Origin: Brevipalpus yothersi
Lineage: Eukaryota; Arthropoda; Arachnida; Trombidiformes; Tenuipalpidae
Direction of reading: 5' to 3'
Assembly: GCA_003956705.1 (NCBI GenBank)
Contig: QZCP01000223.1
Span: 146,364 to 210,363, forward strand
DNA length: 64,000 bases
Part shown: positions 20,415 to 33,983 of the stretch, piece by piece
Layout: each line of letters starts with the position of its first letter
How positions within the stretch are numbered: the first letter of the stretch is position 1
Program-made: the position numbers and the translations under genes
The notes under the pieces: model-generated
Seen by the model: the letters and a program-made list of their open reading frames with translations, nothing else
What the model was told of the DNA's origin: nothing
The model's database searches: none

Positions 20415-23400
20415 TCAAACTCTCTCGCTGGCCAATTCTGCTGCCGGTGAAATTCTGGGCGATGGAGCATCATTAGCATCGAATCGTGAATACACAGCTT
20501 TCACAATTGGACTCTGGGTAACACTGGCAGCAGATGTTGGATTAGCGGTTATCGTTACTGTTGGCAATATGTGGTGACCAGAGGTTCCATGCTTAGGTTT
20601 TAGATGTCGATTATTGATCTCCATTTGCATCAATTTCATGAGCTCAATTTGAGTGGCAAGCTTATGGATTTCTTCTTTCAATTCTTCATTCTCCTGATAC
20701 AAATCGGTTGTTTCCTCATGAACCAAGCCCACACCATTAAGTGAAAACGAAGCATTAACACCTCGAGCTCGAACTCGATTGTCCCAAGAATCACCTTGGC
20801 CTTTGATCACACGATAAAATTTTGGTCCAAAAATGAGTATTACTGTGATTGTTGTGCTCAACTAGGAAAGAGAAATATTTTTATTAAGTATGCATACAGT
20901 GTTACTGAACATTCGTGTACTCTATTATTAATAGAAAGAGAAAAGGCGAGAGAGAGAAAGAGAGACAGATGAAGTACTTACCTGAGTTCGAATGAAACCA
21001 AAGAAGTATTTACCGTCTGGACCTGCATTTGGTAATATCAGCAAACTTTTTTTGTTGTTGGGAAAAAGAAATAGAATGGATTCAATTAATTGAGGGTTCA
21101 CATCAGAGAATACTTTTCCATCAAGGAAACTCTTTGCATGCTCTTATTGCAGCATTCTATTGATCCATGACAGGCCATAATAACTGATCCATATCTTATC
21201 TTATTCCCGGGTATTTTCATCTCGTGACGAAGAATTTCATCATATCAATTTGAGAAGAATGCCTGAATAACAAAGACTTCTCATCTGGTGAATTCTACCT
21301 GTTCTTATATGAGCACAAAAATATTCAAGCTTTCTCCTTGGAGTTCAGGCTTTCATAACTTTCTAGCTATTCTCAGAGATCATCATGATCGAAATGAACG
21401 AAAATAAGTTGAGAAGAGGAATAATAATAATTTCAAAGAACGATAGGAGGAAGATCATGTCAAGTTGAACTTCTCCAGATCTTTAAGCAGGCTCATGCTT
21501 GAATATGGATCGAGTATTCGAGTATCATTCCAAGAATTTAATGAAAGAACCAATATCTATGGAAGCCTCTCAGATAGATGGATAGAGAGAAAGAGAGAGA
21601 GAGCATCAAAAGAGTGTATATTTTGGAAGTTCATGCTCTGTTTTGAGCAGATCAGAATAAGCTTTCTCTCTCTCTCTCTCTTTCCGTTCATCTTTCCAGC
21701 TTTGTTCCATCTTGGAATATCAGATTCTGCTCCTTGCTGATCGAAGAGAAGTATAAAGAGTCATATATTCTACCGTGATTCTCTCTCACACACACTGATT
21801 CATTGGAATGTGACCGAAAATAGAATTACTAAGGCATGTTGCATGGATTGCAAGAAACTTCCAAGAAGCACTTAGGTATTGTGATATTCGATTTTTCTCT
21901 GACCATTCTCATCTTATTTTTACAATTGGAATACATGGATCTCGCTCTTTTGTGAATACCTCTTCGTGAAGCCTACCATCAACAATGGACTTTGAATACT
22001 TCGTTGAAATGCTGGTTACAGGTACATGTGAATAGCACTCTTGTGAATAGGAGAGAGAAAAAAAGAAAGAGAGGGAAGGAGATGATGATGAAGGAGAGCG
22101 AAAAAATTTCGAGGATCATCAATTTTTCTATGATAAAAATGATCTACTTTCTCGTTGGGCCTACAGTTTTTTTTCCATTGTCACGATATTTGAATTGCTT
22201 CTCAATATTTGAGATCATTTTCATTTCTCCACCCTTTTCTCGGAAGTGTTTCGTTTGCATCACGATGGATGCTTCAAATGATTGATCGAATTCTGTCAAT
22301 ATATTCTGAGAAAGCACTATTCAATGAGTTTGAAGAACTAGCTGGAATTATTCTGCATCAGCAAAAGCTTATTTATCATGTTCAGACACGACAAGACTAA
22401 TTACTTCACTTATTTGACCACTTTCATGCTCAATCTCCACAATGATTCGGGAAAGAAAAAATCATTTCTCATCACACAGCCATTCAACTGATGAAGCATA
22501 CAAAACGATTACCTGAGTAATCACATATTCAGACAGAAATCTGGTTGAAAGAGAATACATATAGAACACAATCCTCACAAATATCGCCATGGAAGGAAAA
22601 AAACTTTGTACTAACAAGCGTAATGAAGGCTGACAAAATCAAAGAGTAACAGAATGATTACATTCTCATGCTTAGTGTCATACTTGGTCCAAGTAAGACG
22701 CTCAGAATATCACCAAACATTGTGGCATTAGTCATTTTGTCTGTATTGTTCCTTAATTCAGATAGACTTCCATTTGGTGCCTCTTTTCATATAAAACATC
22801 GATCAATTTTGGATTCGAGAGTTTGCCAATAGCTCAAAGCTCTTCAATTTTTTGACTGGATTTTCCAACCGTATAACTTGAGGAAGCGATTCACCCTCTT
22901 CACACTCTAGATACTCTGATCTACAGGAGATATTTTAGAGGGTCCAATATGATCAAAATCCTCTTTCTCTGATTTATTGTCTAAAATTTTTAAGTTGAAA
23001 GACTTAAGCCATCCATATGAGTGTCATGAATTTTGTATATCAGTTGGTAGGAATTGGTCTGACAGAAAGAATGTGCTTTGAATAACTCATTGGCAACACT
23101 GTTCAATGGATTCCTGAGCATGATATAAATGCTCTTTGATATTGAGGGCCCAAAATGATGCGAGCAATAATAAATAGAAGAGAAAGCTCATGATCTGCAC
23201 TTCCTTGTCATCATTATATTTCCAACAAGCCATAGGGATGTGTTCATATCCCATGTGGAAACCTTTCTTTCTCCCTGGCCTATTTGGGACTACTATCGGC
23301 AAGGCTATGTGTATGCGTCGAATTCGATTTCATTTCCAGGATGTTCAATACCATTCAGAGCTCTACGAAATGACGTCTTACAGCTTCTATTCAAGTATAT

Positions 23401-23664
23401 ATATATATCGAATTGACCATCAGATCTGATGGATGACACTCGCATCCTTCATCCATCTAATCAACTTGTTACGAGCTGTTGATTTTTATACCAACTTATT
23501 CATCTTCGATATCTTGCAACTTTGTTTAGCTCCTGATGATTTTTGCTTTGATCAGTTGGCAAAAGTATTGTGAGAAAACAGATCCAAGTCATCATGGATG
23601 GAGGAGAGGCACGAATCGATCTGATCATTTTTCTCTCTCTCTCTCTCTATTTCTCTTTATGCCA

Positions 23665-23711
<47 letters not shown>

Positions 23712-24023
23712 AAGATTTGATCAAATTGGCAAAGAAATAATCATTCATCATCAGTTATTTTTCTAGTCAAGACCAGCCATATTGATGAGTTTCGTGCATC
23801 ACATTGAATGGCACTGATTCTGGGTCAAAAAAGAATCTAGAATCGAAGCTCTCACTCATTGAATTTATCAGGCATTTTAAGCAAGAACTTTTTTCTCCGT
23901 TGAGCAACCTACAGTGTGTCTAAGCTCATCTTTAGGCCTACAAATTTGTCAACCTCAGAAATATATTCCAAAAATTGGACAAGCAATGTGATAGGTTCAT
24001 CTTTTGATTCATCTAGTTAATTT

Positions 24024-24094
<71 letters not shown>

Positions 24095-26557
24095 TAGAAA
24101 TGAAACAAAGTGTGTATGCATCAGATACACTCTCAAAGGACTCATCAAATGAAGCACCGTTAGTGAAACTAGAGATTCCAATGCCCATATTAAGGTGTAA
24201 ATTAACTGGGCTCAAATGCTATATCATTATCAGGGACATTTAGGTTCAATACAGAATGCTTCTTCCAATATGATCCAGAGTTTTTGCTTTCTCATGCTGT
24301 ATTGGACAAAGAATAGTCTTGCAAGATATTATTATCAATGAAAGCTAAAATAGATGGGAAAACATTGACTTTAGCCTATTGCTTCTGTATCTTATTTCGA
24401 AATTTGCTCAGAGAATGGAGTGGAGAGCTTTATTTGAGGAGAAGAATTGTCCTTATTTGGTGGCACATCTTATACAAATGGAATTTCTCACTCGCTGGAA
24501 GAATGATTGGCTTTGAATGATCTGTTTGAGCATATTCTCGGTGGAATTCGCTCTTATTTTCCGAATCGGATATACTGGGTCAATCATTTCTCTTAAGATC
24601 GAATGGCTGAGAAGAATTTGATTTGGTCGATTCTGGTCTCTCGAAATAGCTCTAATACAAATATGTATTGCATAAGAAGTATATATGTACTATGTAACAT
24701 AGAAAAAATTATATTCCGGTTCTCAACTAGAAAGGAAGCAGAGTAATTTTCCAGAAAAAGTTCCTAGAAGAACGAAATGCTTCAAGCTATGCTAAACAAA
24801 TAAGTCCTGATACAGTGCTGGTACCCTCATAAAATTTTGGATATGATTGAGAAGATTATCCAGATCGTCATCCACAAATTATATGAATCAGACTGAAAAT
24901 AACTCGAAGTTCAGATTCAAGTGACCAAATTTTTCCTCAATCATTTTCTTGGTGGAAAAGTTTTCCAAATGACAATAATGGAAAAATTTGAGAGACTCCA
25001 AAAATTGGTCATGATGATATTAAATATATATCTCGAAATTTTTCTCCAATCTTCCTTCAATCGATAGCATCATTCGATACATCTTGACTAGTAATCGATA
25101 AATGGTGGCCACATGGATAGAATACTTTGCGAGATCATTTCATGTGATGAGAAAAAAGGTTTCCAAAAAAGGTACTCACTGGACTAGAATCATGATTATG
25201 TTGACCACAGCAATGTTATATATTGCCCAAGTAATATACTTGGCTTCATTGAAAAAAGATTCAGCATTTCGAACATTATAACACACTTTGATACCCCAAA
25301 GTAGAAATATACTCTCTCCAATCACCAAGCTATGATCCCACCAATTGTAACGGCATATCTTAAATTTAAGATCATTCCAATCTTTGATGTAATGTGGTTC
25401 CGGTGGATCGGAGATTGTCCATGTGCCCAAATAGATTGCCATCACCAAGAGAATAGGGAACAACCATTGGAGTAACTGTTTATCTGTTGTCAGAAAAGTA
25501 GGTGAATCGAGGCCAATAAGAAAGAAACATTAGTGGAAGAAGGAGTAGAAGAAAAAAAAAATAAAGAAAAGAAGTAAAAGAAAAAGAAAAAGAAAGTAAA
25601 ACATACCAGAGCAATTCTGGCAATGAAGAATAGATTTCATTCGGAATTAAGTATGTTGCAATCTAATATAGTCAATGACAAAAATCTTAATGATTCTTGC
25701 TACTTCTATTAGCTTCGAAGATCTAAGGCTTGATTTCTCTCAGGATTTCATCATACTGCTCATCTGATTTACTTCAGCTCCTCTTCTTCACACAATTTTG
25801 TCACTGTTGAGAGATCCATCTACACATGAACTCCAAGTTTGATGATAATTACCTGTTAGTTTCAATTTGTGGGCTGATTTCACCCGATAAGTCAATGAAA
25901 CTCGCCAAGTTTTAAGTAGAAGAGCAGAATAAGTTATACAAAAGCCCATGTTTCGGGTTACTTTGGTGGCTATACAGGCTGATGTGCTTAGAACAGGAAA
26001 TATAGCGGCCATCTAAGAGAGAAGAGGCAAGTAGAAAAATATCAAATATTATTGTCAATCAACCAAAAAGAAATGGAAAACTAAGTAAAGATTGATAAAA
26101 TAGGAAAGAAATCTGTTTTCTCTTGAAAATTTCTTAGAATCAAGAATAAACCAAAAAACACAGGTAACCTATGGCCTCACCTCAGCGTACATCATTGCAC
26201 ATCCCAATAAAGTGATGCACAAAAAAATTGGACTAGCCACTTTGAAAACTTTTAACTTTCGATATTTATAGATGTAACCAGCTAATACTCCGGTGAAAAA
26301 GATGCACAAAATAGAAAAAGTGAGCAAAGAAACTCTAAAAGCCCAGTTATATGAGGATAGGCAAGCTGAGGCATCGTTACAAGAGGTGCATCCTTCGGAG
26401 CATCTTTGGCACACGTATATCATGTCGTATTGAATGCTGTCAAGGAAGAAAATAGTATTCTTTGTATGAGAAAAAGGGTTTTCATTGTGCAAAAGTAAAT
26501 AGGAAGAAGAAAAAAGAAGAAGAATAACAAGTAGATGGAAAGCTTTTGATTCGTTTA

Positions 26558-26623
<66 letters not shown>

Positions 26624-29600
26624 AATACTTTACCTCTTTAGACAATCCCTGTGAGATGCTGCAATCTTCTAAACGTATTTTGCATCCATACCTGAATTGA
26701 CAATGTCTTTCAATCTAACAAATTTTGCTATTTGTGTTACTGAAAAATTGTGCTTATTTCATTTCTATTGCCTTCTTTTTGACATTACACGTCTCAATCA
26801 TGATTTTCCAGTCAAACGTGATTGCTTGTCATATAATATGTATAAAGAGTGGATACAATTTCTTAGTGGAAAATAGCTTTTACAAAATAGATCGATATTA
26901 TTGTTTTCTCACTTCAATCTCTCTCTCTCTCTCATCTTCAACCATTTTCTTTACCTATTTTTCGCCCTCAAGTTTAAGCATGAAAGAAAAAAAAAGCTTT
27001 CTCAAGGGCACAAATCTCTCTCTCTTTTCTTTCTACTGATTATATTCCTAATTGAAAATTGGTCCACAATCTAATGTGTGTAAAAAGCTTCTATCTACCT
27101 CTCTTTCTTTACCATCATCAAACAACCCACTTTCTCAAATCGGTGAAAGAATTCTTGTGAGTGTATGTGTATATGTGTGCTTAGCATTGTGCTTGTTGAG
27201 CTATCCTAATGCACTTTATATACACTTATATCATCTCGCAAAGAATCGAAATGAATACTACTAAACTTGGTTTCTCTTTATTTCTTGCTTTCTTTCTATC
27301 TATCTATTTATCTATCTTTCTTTCTCATTATGGTACAGAAAGCTCATACAATAAAATATGGATAACATTTATAACATATATATCCTCACCTTCCTTTCTC
27401 CATCTTCTCGGTCCAGGCTTTTTCCACATCAGTTCCATTGAAATACCGCTGCTTGGGAGCTAATGAAGAATAGAAGCCTTCACGACATTCGCAAATATAG
27501 CCACCACTTCTCCAACCATGGCCTGGATGGAAAATACACTGTAGAAAGGAGGAGAAGAAACAATTTAATTCAAGAATAAGATGTACCGTTATTTGGTTGA
27601 AAGATAAAATAAATGAAATCGAAAGGTCTTGAGTGAGTCTCATTTGGCGAAAGTATTCTATACTTTCTCAATTCCCTTTTCTAGATTAAGTCAGTCAATT
27701 TTGTTCAGTTCTTCACTCTTTTTTTCCTCTTAAAATGATTGGATGAACTTTGAACTGGCCAGATTTGGTATTTTCTTCTTGACCTATTCACTAAAATGAT
27801 TTCTTACTTGTCTGATTCCAATTGATAATACAGTAGAAGCAAGAAGAAGTACATGTAGAGGAGTATTTTCTCAAGAAGTATCACAGACTGGTTGAACTAT
27901 TCCTCCATCTCTATCTCTTTCTTTTTCTCTCTAGTTGAATCGATCGATTTCAAAGGGCGTAAGACTCTTGTATAAATGGATCCATTTGCAAGTTAAGCTT
28001 GATAGAACATTGAATTGATCTCATCTGATCAAAGCTCAAGAGTGTAAGAGAGAGAGAAGAGAGAGAAGAGGAAGCATCTGAATGAGAATAAATAGCTGTT
28101 TGATTATAATAATTGAGAATAGTATAGCTTTTCAAAACACACGAGAATATGTGTGTATGCATATATCGATCTGTCATCAATACTTTTGTGATTCTTAGAT
28201 GTTTTTCACATAATTTTACTTGGCTTTGCTGAATGTTTTCCTTTCAAAAGGGACTTTTTCTCCCAGGCAATCATGAATTTTTACCCTTTCAACTGGTCAA
28301 TTCGATTTGTTCGAAGGTTAGAGCATTTTGGATCGAAAAACAGAATATAACCATGAAGGAGGTTGCGAAAAAAGTTATCAAGAGAGTAAAATTCACTAGA
28401 ATTCTTCAATGAAAAAAAATATATTCCGGAAAAGTTCATGTGTAAATAGGAATTATTTGAGAAATGGTGATAAAGGCTTTTGTCAAAGAATCTTCTATGA
28501 AACAACTTTTTACTTGAATTATGATGTGAACAATCCCTAACTAGCTGGTTAGTTGAATTTCTAAGAAATTCATAATGAACTAACTACATTTTCAAATTAT
28601 TCTCATTCTTTCGAGTATAATTTATCCCCAGTTTTTTTGGTTTTGAACATAAAGCGAGTCAATAAATATGTATTGTATCGTCACGAGGGAACTCAACTGA
28701 GCCTACAAGATATTGATTTTTTCGAAAAAACCCTTCTACTTGCTCAAAAACTTGCCAATAATCAGCAGTAAAATATCAATATTTTACCAGTTCAATAAGT
28801 ATCATCTCATTGAATCCGTCAATGAGTTTTTTGCGAATAACTGAGCGAGTATTTCAATAAGCAATTGGCCATTGAAACATTAGATAAATCTAGGGGAGTT
28901 TCTTGAATCGATTGTTATCGGCTTTTGAATTATCAAAAATTTTTGGAACATATTCTCGCCTCACGATTTGTCAGTATTGAATATAAGTCTTTCTTACCTA
29001 TATGTCAAACATTTATATCAATCAGCACATTTAACATACAAGAACTGTGAATAACTTAGCAACTCACTAGTTCGAAGATTATTATGAGCTCTAAATCTGA
29101 GAAAAATTCATTGATTTTTCAAGAATTGCTTCCTTCGAATCTCTTTTCGTCAAGATTAATTGCAATATTCCTCGTTTTTTCATTTTTCCCTCGGTTGATT
29201 TTCATTTTTTCGGATTTTCGGAACGAAGCATCTGATCAATAATACCCTCATTTCTAATGAGCTATTGGTCTATTCTCACATTCTCATATTTTCGAATTCC
29301 AGATCGTTTGAAAACCCATAATGAAATTTGAATATATTCTAATCAAATCTTACCGTTTTTTAGGTATTTCCTTGCTTCATAGGGTTGGTTGAATAATCTT
29401 GAAGAAAACTCTTTCAATTCCTCTATCTCTCATCATAATCTCTATCAGTGACTGAAAGTGGCTGTATATTGTATTCTCGGGTGTCTAAGCCTCATTTGAA
29501 TAAGCATCAGTAGCTTTGATAGATTTTGTAAGGAATTTTCAGTTCTTGAGAATTCTCATTCACATGACTAAGCCCAAAAGTTATACAAGTTGTAAGAGGA

Positions 29601-30634
29601 TCGAATGGTTCTTGTTTTTTAGAAAATTTGCATGGATAGTTACATGTGTTTATAAATATTTATTTTTCTGTTGACATTCTTTCAGTAGAGAGGAATTTTT
29701 TGACCCCACTTTTTTCCAATTCTATTTGCAAGGAATACTATTGTCACTCTGTGTGAAATTTCCACAAGTGAATCAATATCTAGATACCATCAATTTAGGT
29801 TGGAAAAGAATGAAAAAATCGATAATTAGCGATGGAATTTCAAAGTTAAGCTAAAACTGTGGGCACTACACCAATGTTCACATCAAAACTGGAATAAACT
29901 GGAGTTTTTTGAGCTTAGATAAGATTAAATCTACTCAAAGTGGAGTTTTGTTTACACAGACTTCTTCTCTCAACCATAAGCTTGATGGAAGTTGATCATC
30001 TTGATGTTAGCTTGCAAGATGGAATTCGTCAAACTCTCTTTCTAATCTCGATCAAATACTCTCAAAGATCATTTCAGTGGACTGTAAATACAAATATACG
30101 ATCTAAATGAAAATAACTGCTATTCCCGAACTTTGAGTGGGAAGAAAATAATTCGAAATGAATGGAATCAATTTGAATCCACCGAAAAACAATAACAAAT
30201 TGATAATTTAGGCAATCAGATTCGAATTGACCATTCTGTTGTCTATAGTAACTTCATTGCGAAATAAGTAATAATTAGAAGTACAAAATTTGAAACGTAG
30301 AAGAAAAAAATCCTCTTATATCACAAAATTCTTCAACTTGTTTGTAAAAATGCGACCAGAATACTTTTAAGAGGATCAAGAACAACGTCACAATTGTTTG
30401 CTTGAGTAGTCAATAACCAAGGTGAATAGTGTTTAGGAGTGACCAATGGACATAAGCAATCATAGATTGTTCAATGGATGCTTTCTCATCAAGAAAACAT
30501 GACTGATTGTGGAAAGAAAGCGAAAGAATTCGGTCAGAATGTGCAAACCTTAAAAGTCACGTTCCAATAATAATAATAGGAAGTACATTGCTGATATATA
30601 AGAGAAAGGGAATAGACAAGGAAGAGAAAGAAAA

Positions 30635-30688
<54 letters not shown>

Positions 30689-33568
30689 GATGAGATGGAA
30701 AATGTTTCAAGAATTGACGTGTTCATTGGACGAAGTGTATTCCTTCGAATTTGAGCAAAAAAATTTCTGTTCACACGGATGTTAGACAAACATCATTCCA
30801 ATTTGAGAATGTGGTGGAAATTTTTTTCTGATTTTTTCGTCATACTTTTTTACCCCTTTTTCCAAGGAAATTCATTCACTAGTCTCACATAGAATCTTGT
30901 ATTCTTTGTACGCCGGAAATCCATTATTTGTTGCAACCGTTTCTTTTACATGCCATTCGAATATGGTGGAGATAATAATTTACTAGTATAGAATGAAAGA
31001 AACACATGAAACGTAAACAGAGGATCAAAAGAGAATGAATGGGAAGGAGAAAAGAGAGAGAGAAAGAATGAAATTTATTCTCTCTCTCTCTCTCGCTCTC
31101 TCTCTCTCATCACCTTTCGTCAAACGACAAGAGCAAGATGAAGATGGAAAAATGCTCATATCCGAGTGATGCTTACACATCCATGATGAGAACTGTGGTT
31201 GTATGATAATATAGTCTACTAAACAAGCATTGATGTTGCATGAATACAGATGGGTGAGGAGAAGAAGAAAGAAGAAGAAGAAGAAGAATAAAAGTGTGTG
31301 AATAGAACAATACATGAGAGATCCATCATCATTCAGAATTTTCATTTTATACTCTTTTTTTCCGTTATTCTCACCTCACTGGTGATGTGATCATCGGGAA
31401 GGTGTATAAAATGCTGATGAAAATTGTGAGATTTTAATTTTCTTCTTCTTTTTATCGATGTATATGAGTGCAAATTACTTTTTTCTTCTCTCTTGATTGA
31501 TCTTGAGAGTGAGAAAAAATTAGATCAAGAATTGTTTACAAGTTAATGGATTCCTCATCTCTTCCACTAGATTGAGAGGGCAATGTCAAAGACTCATAAA
31601 TGGTATTTGAGCGAAAAATTTGATTGAAAATGAATGATAAGGGAATTCAAATGAGTCTAGAAATTACTTCTTCTGCCACTGATGGATCCAAAAACTGAAT
31701 CAAGAATACAGGAAATACACTCTGAATCATTTAATAGACTCACATACATTGTTTTTTCAGTTGTTCTTCCCAAATTCCATCGAATCGGTAGCAATCATAT
31801 TTTATTGAGAGGGGAATAAGTTTCTATCCTGAGAAGTGATCAATGGATCAATGGAATTCATCGACCTTTTTAAAGTGGCTCACTTGTTACTGAGAAAAGA
31901 ACTGAAAAAAGGGCTTGAATCATTGTTAAGACAATAGAATATTGTTAAAGAAAAAGAATTGCCATTCATTTACACTCTGATTTCAGAACGTTTCTTGTCA
32001 CTTGAAAGCTTCCTGAAAGTATCGGAAATTCTGAGAAAACAATTCATTTTCATTCAAATTTATCCATATAGATTTTGTCAGAATTGTAGAGTACACACAC
32101 AAGATATGTTTACCTTTTCATCGGATGGATTGTAACAAGTTTTCCTGTCAGAGGAACTCTTGAGCAAAGAAATCTGAAACATTTGACCAGCCAATACTTG
32201 TGCCAGTATAGGAGCAGTGGAACATATTTCTTTAGTCAAGCAGCGAGATTCTTGCCATCAATTTGGATTTAACTTGAAGATTCTTCCTGTGAAATTTATT
32301 TCCTACTTATCCTCGAGGAAGTTGAAGAGAATTCTACTGGACAGATGCTGTCGGAAGCTCGATAAATTCTCGAGCTTTTTTGATACTCAAAAGAAAGGCT
32401 CAGATTTCTTTTGATATTTTTTCTTCTCACGCAACTCTAAATGTTTGAGAAAAGGATCGACTTCAAGCATTCAAATGATAGTAAAAAAATTCATTCTCAT
32501 TTTTGAACTGAGTAGAGATTTGTTTACTAATGCCTACCATCATAAATGGAAACGTCACTTAAGGTTTGTATTAGGGTTTTGAACCTATGGAAAGATCTGA
32601 AATAAGCATAACTTTATCAAGACCACAGGATTTTCATCAAAATTTTTCAAAGATTCGAATTTCAGGCAAAAATCTAATTATAATCACCGGTTCACCACAC
32701 TTGGTCTAACAACAAATGTGTTTACAACCATAGCGCTTTCCTGAATACTAACTGTAAGAATTATCGGAATTCAGGAAATACAAGAGAGAAGACGAGATAT
32801 GAATAATCAGATGAGAAGCTAGAAAAAGAATCGATGAAAATTGGGGATTCCCTCAGGAAGAGAGAGAGAAACAGTGCAAATACACTGTGTACACCATGCT
32901 AGAGGCTGATGAGTCCTGAAATTCTTCCAAGGAAATAACCAAATTTATAAAGTGGAGGATATCCTGAGTGAATGTTAGTATTTTCTACATATCTCTACCA
33001 ATTTGAAGATCCAACTGATGAAAGATTCACAAGTCATATTTAGAAGATTTGCGTCATTATACAGAGGCTGTAGAAACTGTAGTGGCTGCACAGACTGTCC
33101 ATGAATTTTCTCTCTCTCTCTTTCTCTCTCTTTCTGTGAACATGCTCTATCTGAGCAAATATGTAGGAAAGATTTTTTCATGTTACTATTCTTATCAAAG
33201 ACTAAATGTGTAACCTTGGATCCCTCCTTATTGGATACTAAGAATGCAAAATATGTTCATCATCAAGTGGATTGAAGTTGGTAAACATTAATTTGTTAGA
33301 AAAGCCAATTTTATCATAACTTAACACCAAGTGATTAAGTGATCTTTGAAAGATATTCCGAGAATTTCGAGCTGGTAGAATAGAGAGGGAAATATTTTTC
33401 CATACAATCATCCTGTAAGCTCTCCTTTGAGACAAAAAGTCAGACACAAACGATGATAGAATAAAAGTGCCGTTGAAACTTGAGCTTGCAAGCCTCGAAT
33501 AGAGAGAAAACGAGGAAGATGCAAGTTTCTATGTGGAAATTTTCTCTCTTCGATCGATAACCCAGTTT

Positions 33569-33634
<66 letters not shown>

Positions 33635-33909
33635 ATGAAATCGATTTCTCACCATCTCATCACTTAGGATCCATGAACATGTCGTACGACTCTTTGCTTT
33701 TATATCACTCTTCATGATACTGAGAGAGAAAGAGAGAGAGAGCTCATCATGCAGGACAAGAATATAGACAGGTGATGAGAAGATGATGGCTTGCTTTAGT
33801 CAATTCAATGTTAATCAAACCATATATCATCGGGAGTGTAGGATCACAATCAAGTGGAAAAGTTCTTGAAATGAAAAATTTTTGAGTGTACGTGTATATG
33901 GGTCTCTTC

Positions 33910-33983
<74 letters not shown>

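Larger units (their letters stand above)
21046..25179 (-). other. 4.1 kb intron of the receptor gene
   Basis: Between the exon ending IIMILV and the exon starting LLILPNAGPDG. It holds GA/CT arrays (23673-23702, 24027-24090) and short open frames without domain support. I see no nested gene. Confidence 0.8.

Noticed and set aside
21026..21037. Acceptor GCAG before GTCCAGACGG for the small receptor exon
   Set aside because: From the preceding exon phase it gives a stop after three codons; the AG at 21046-21047 adds LLILPNAG and keeps the frame.
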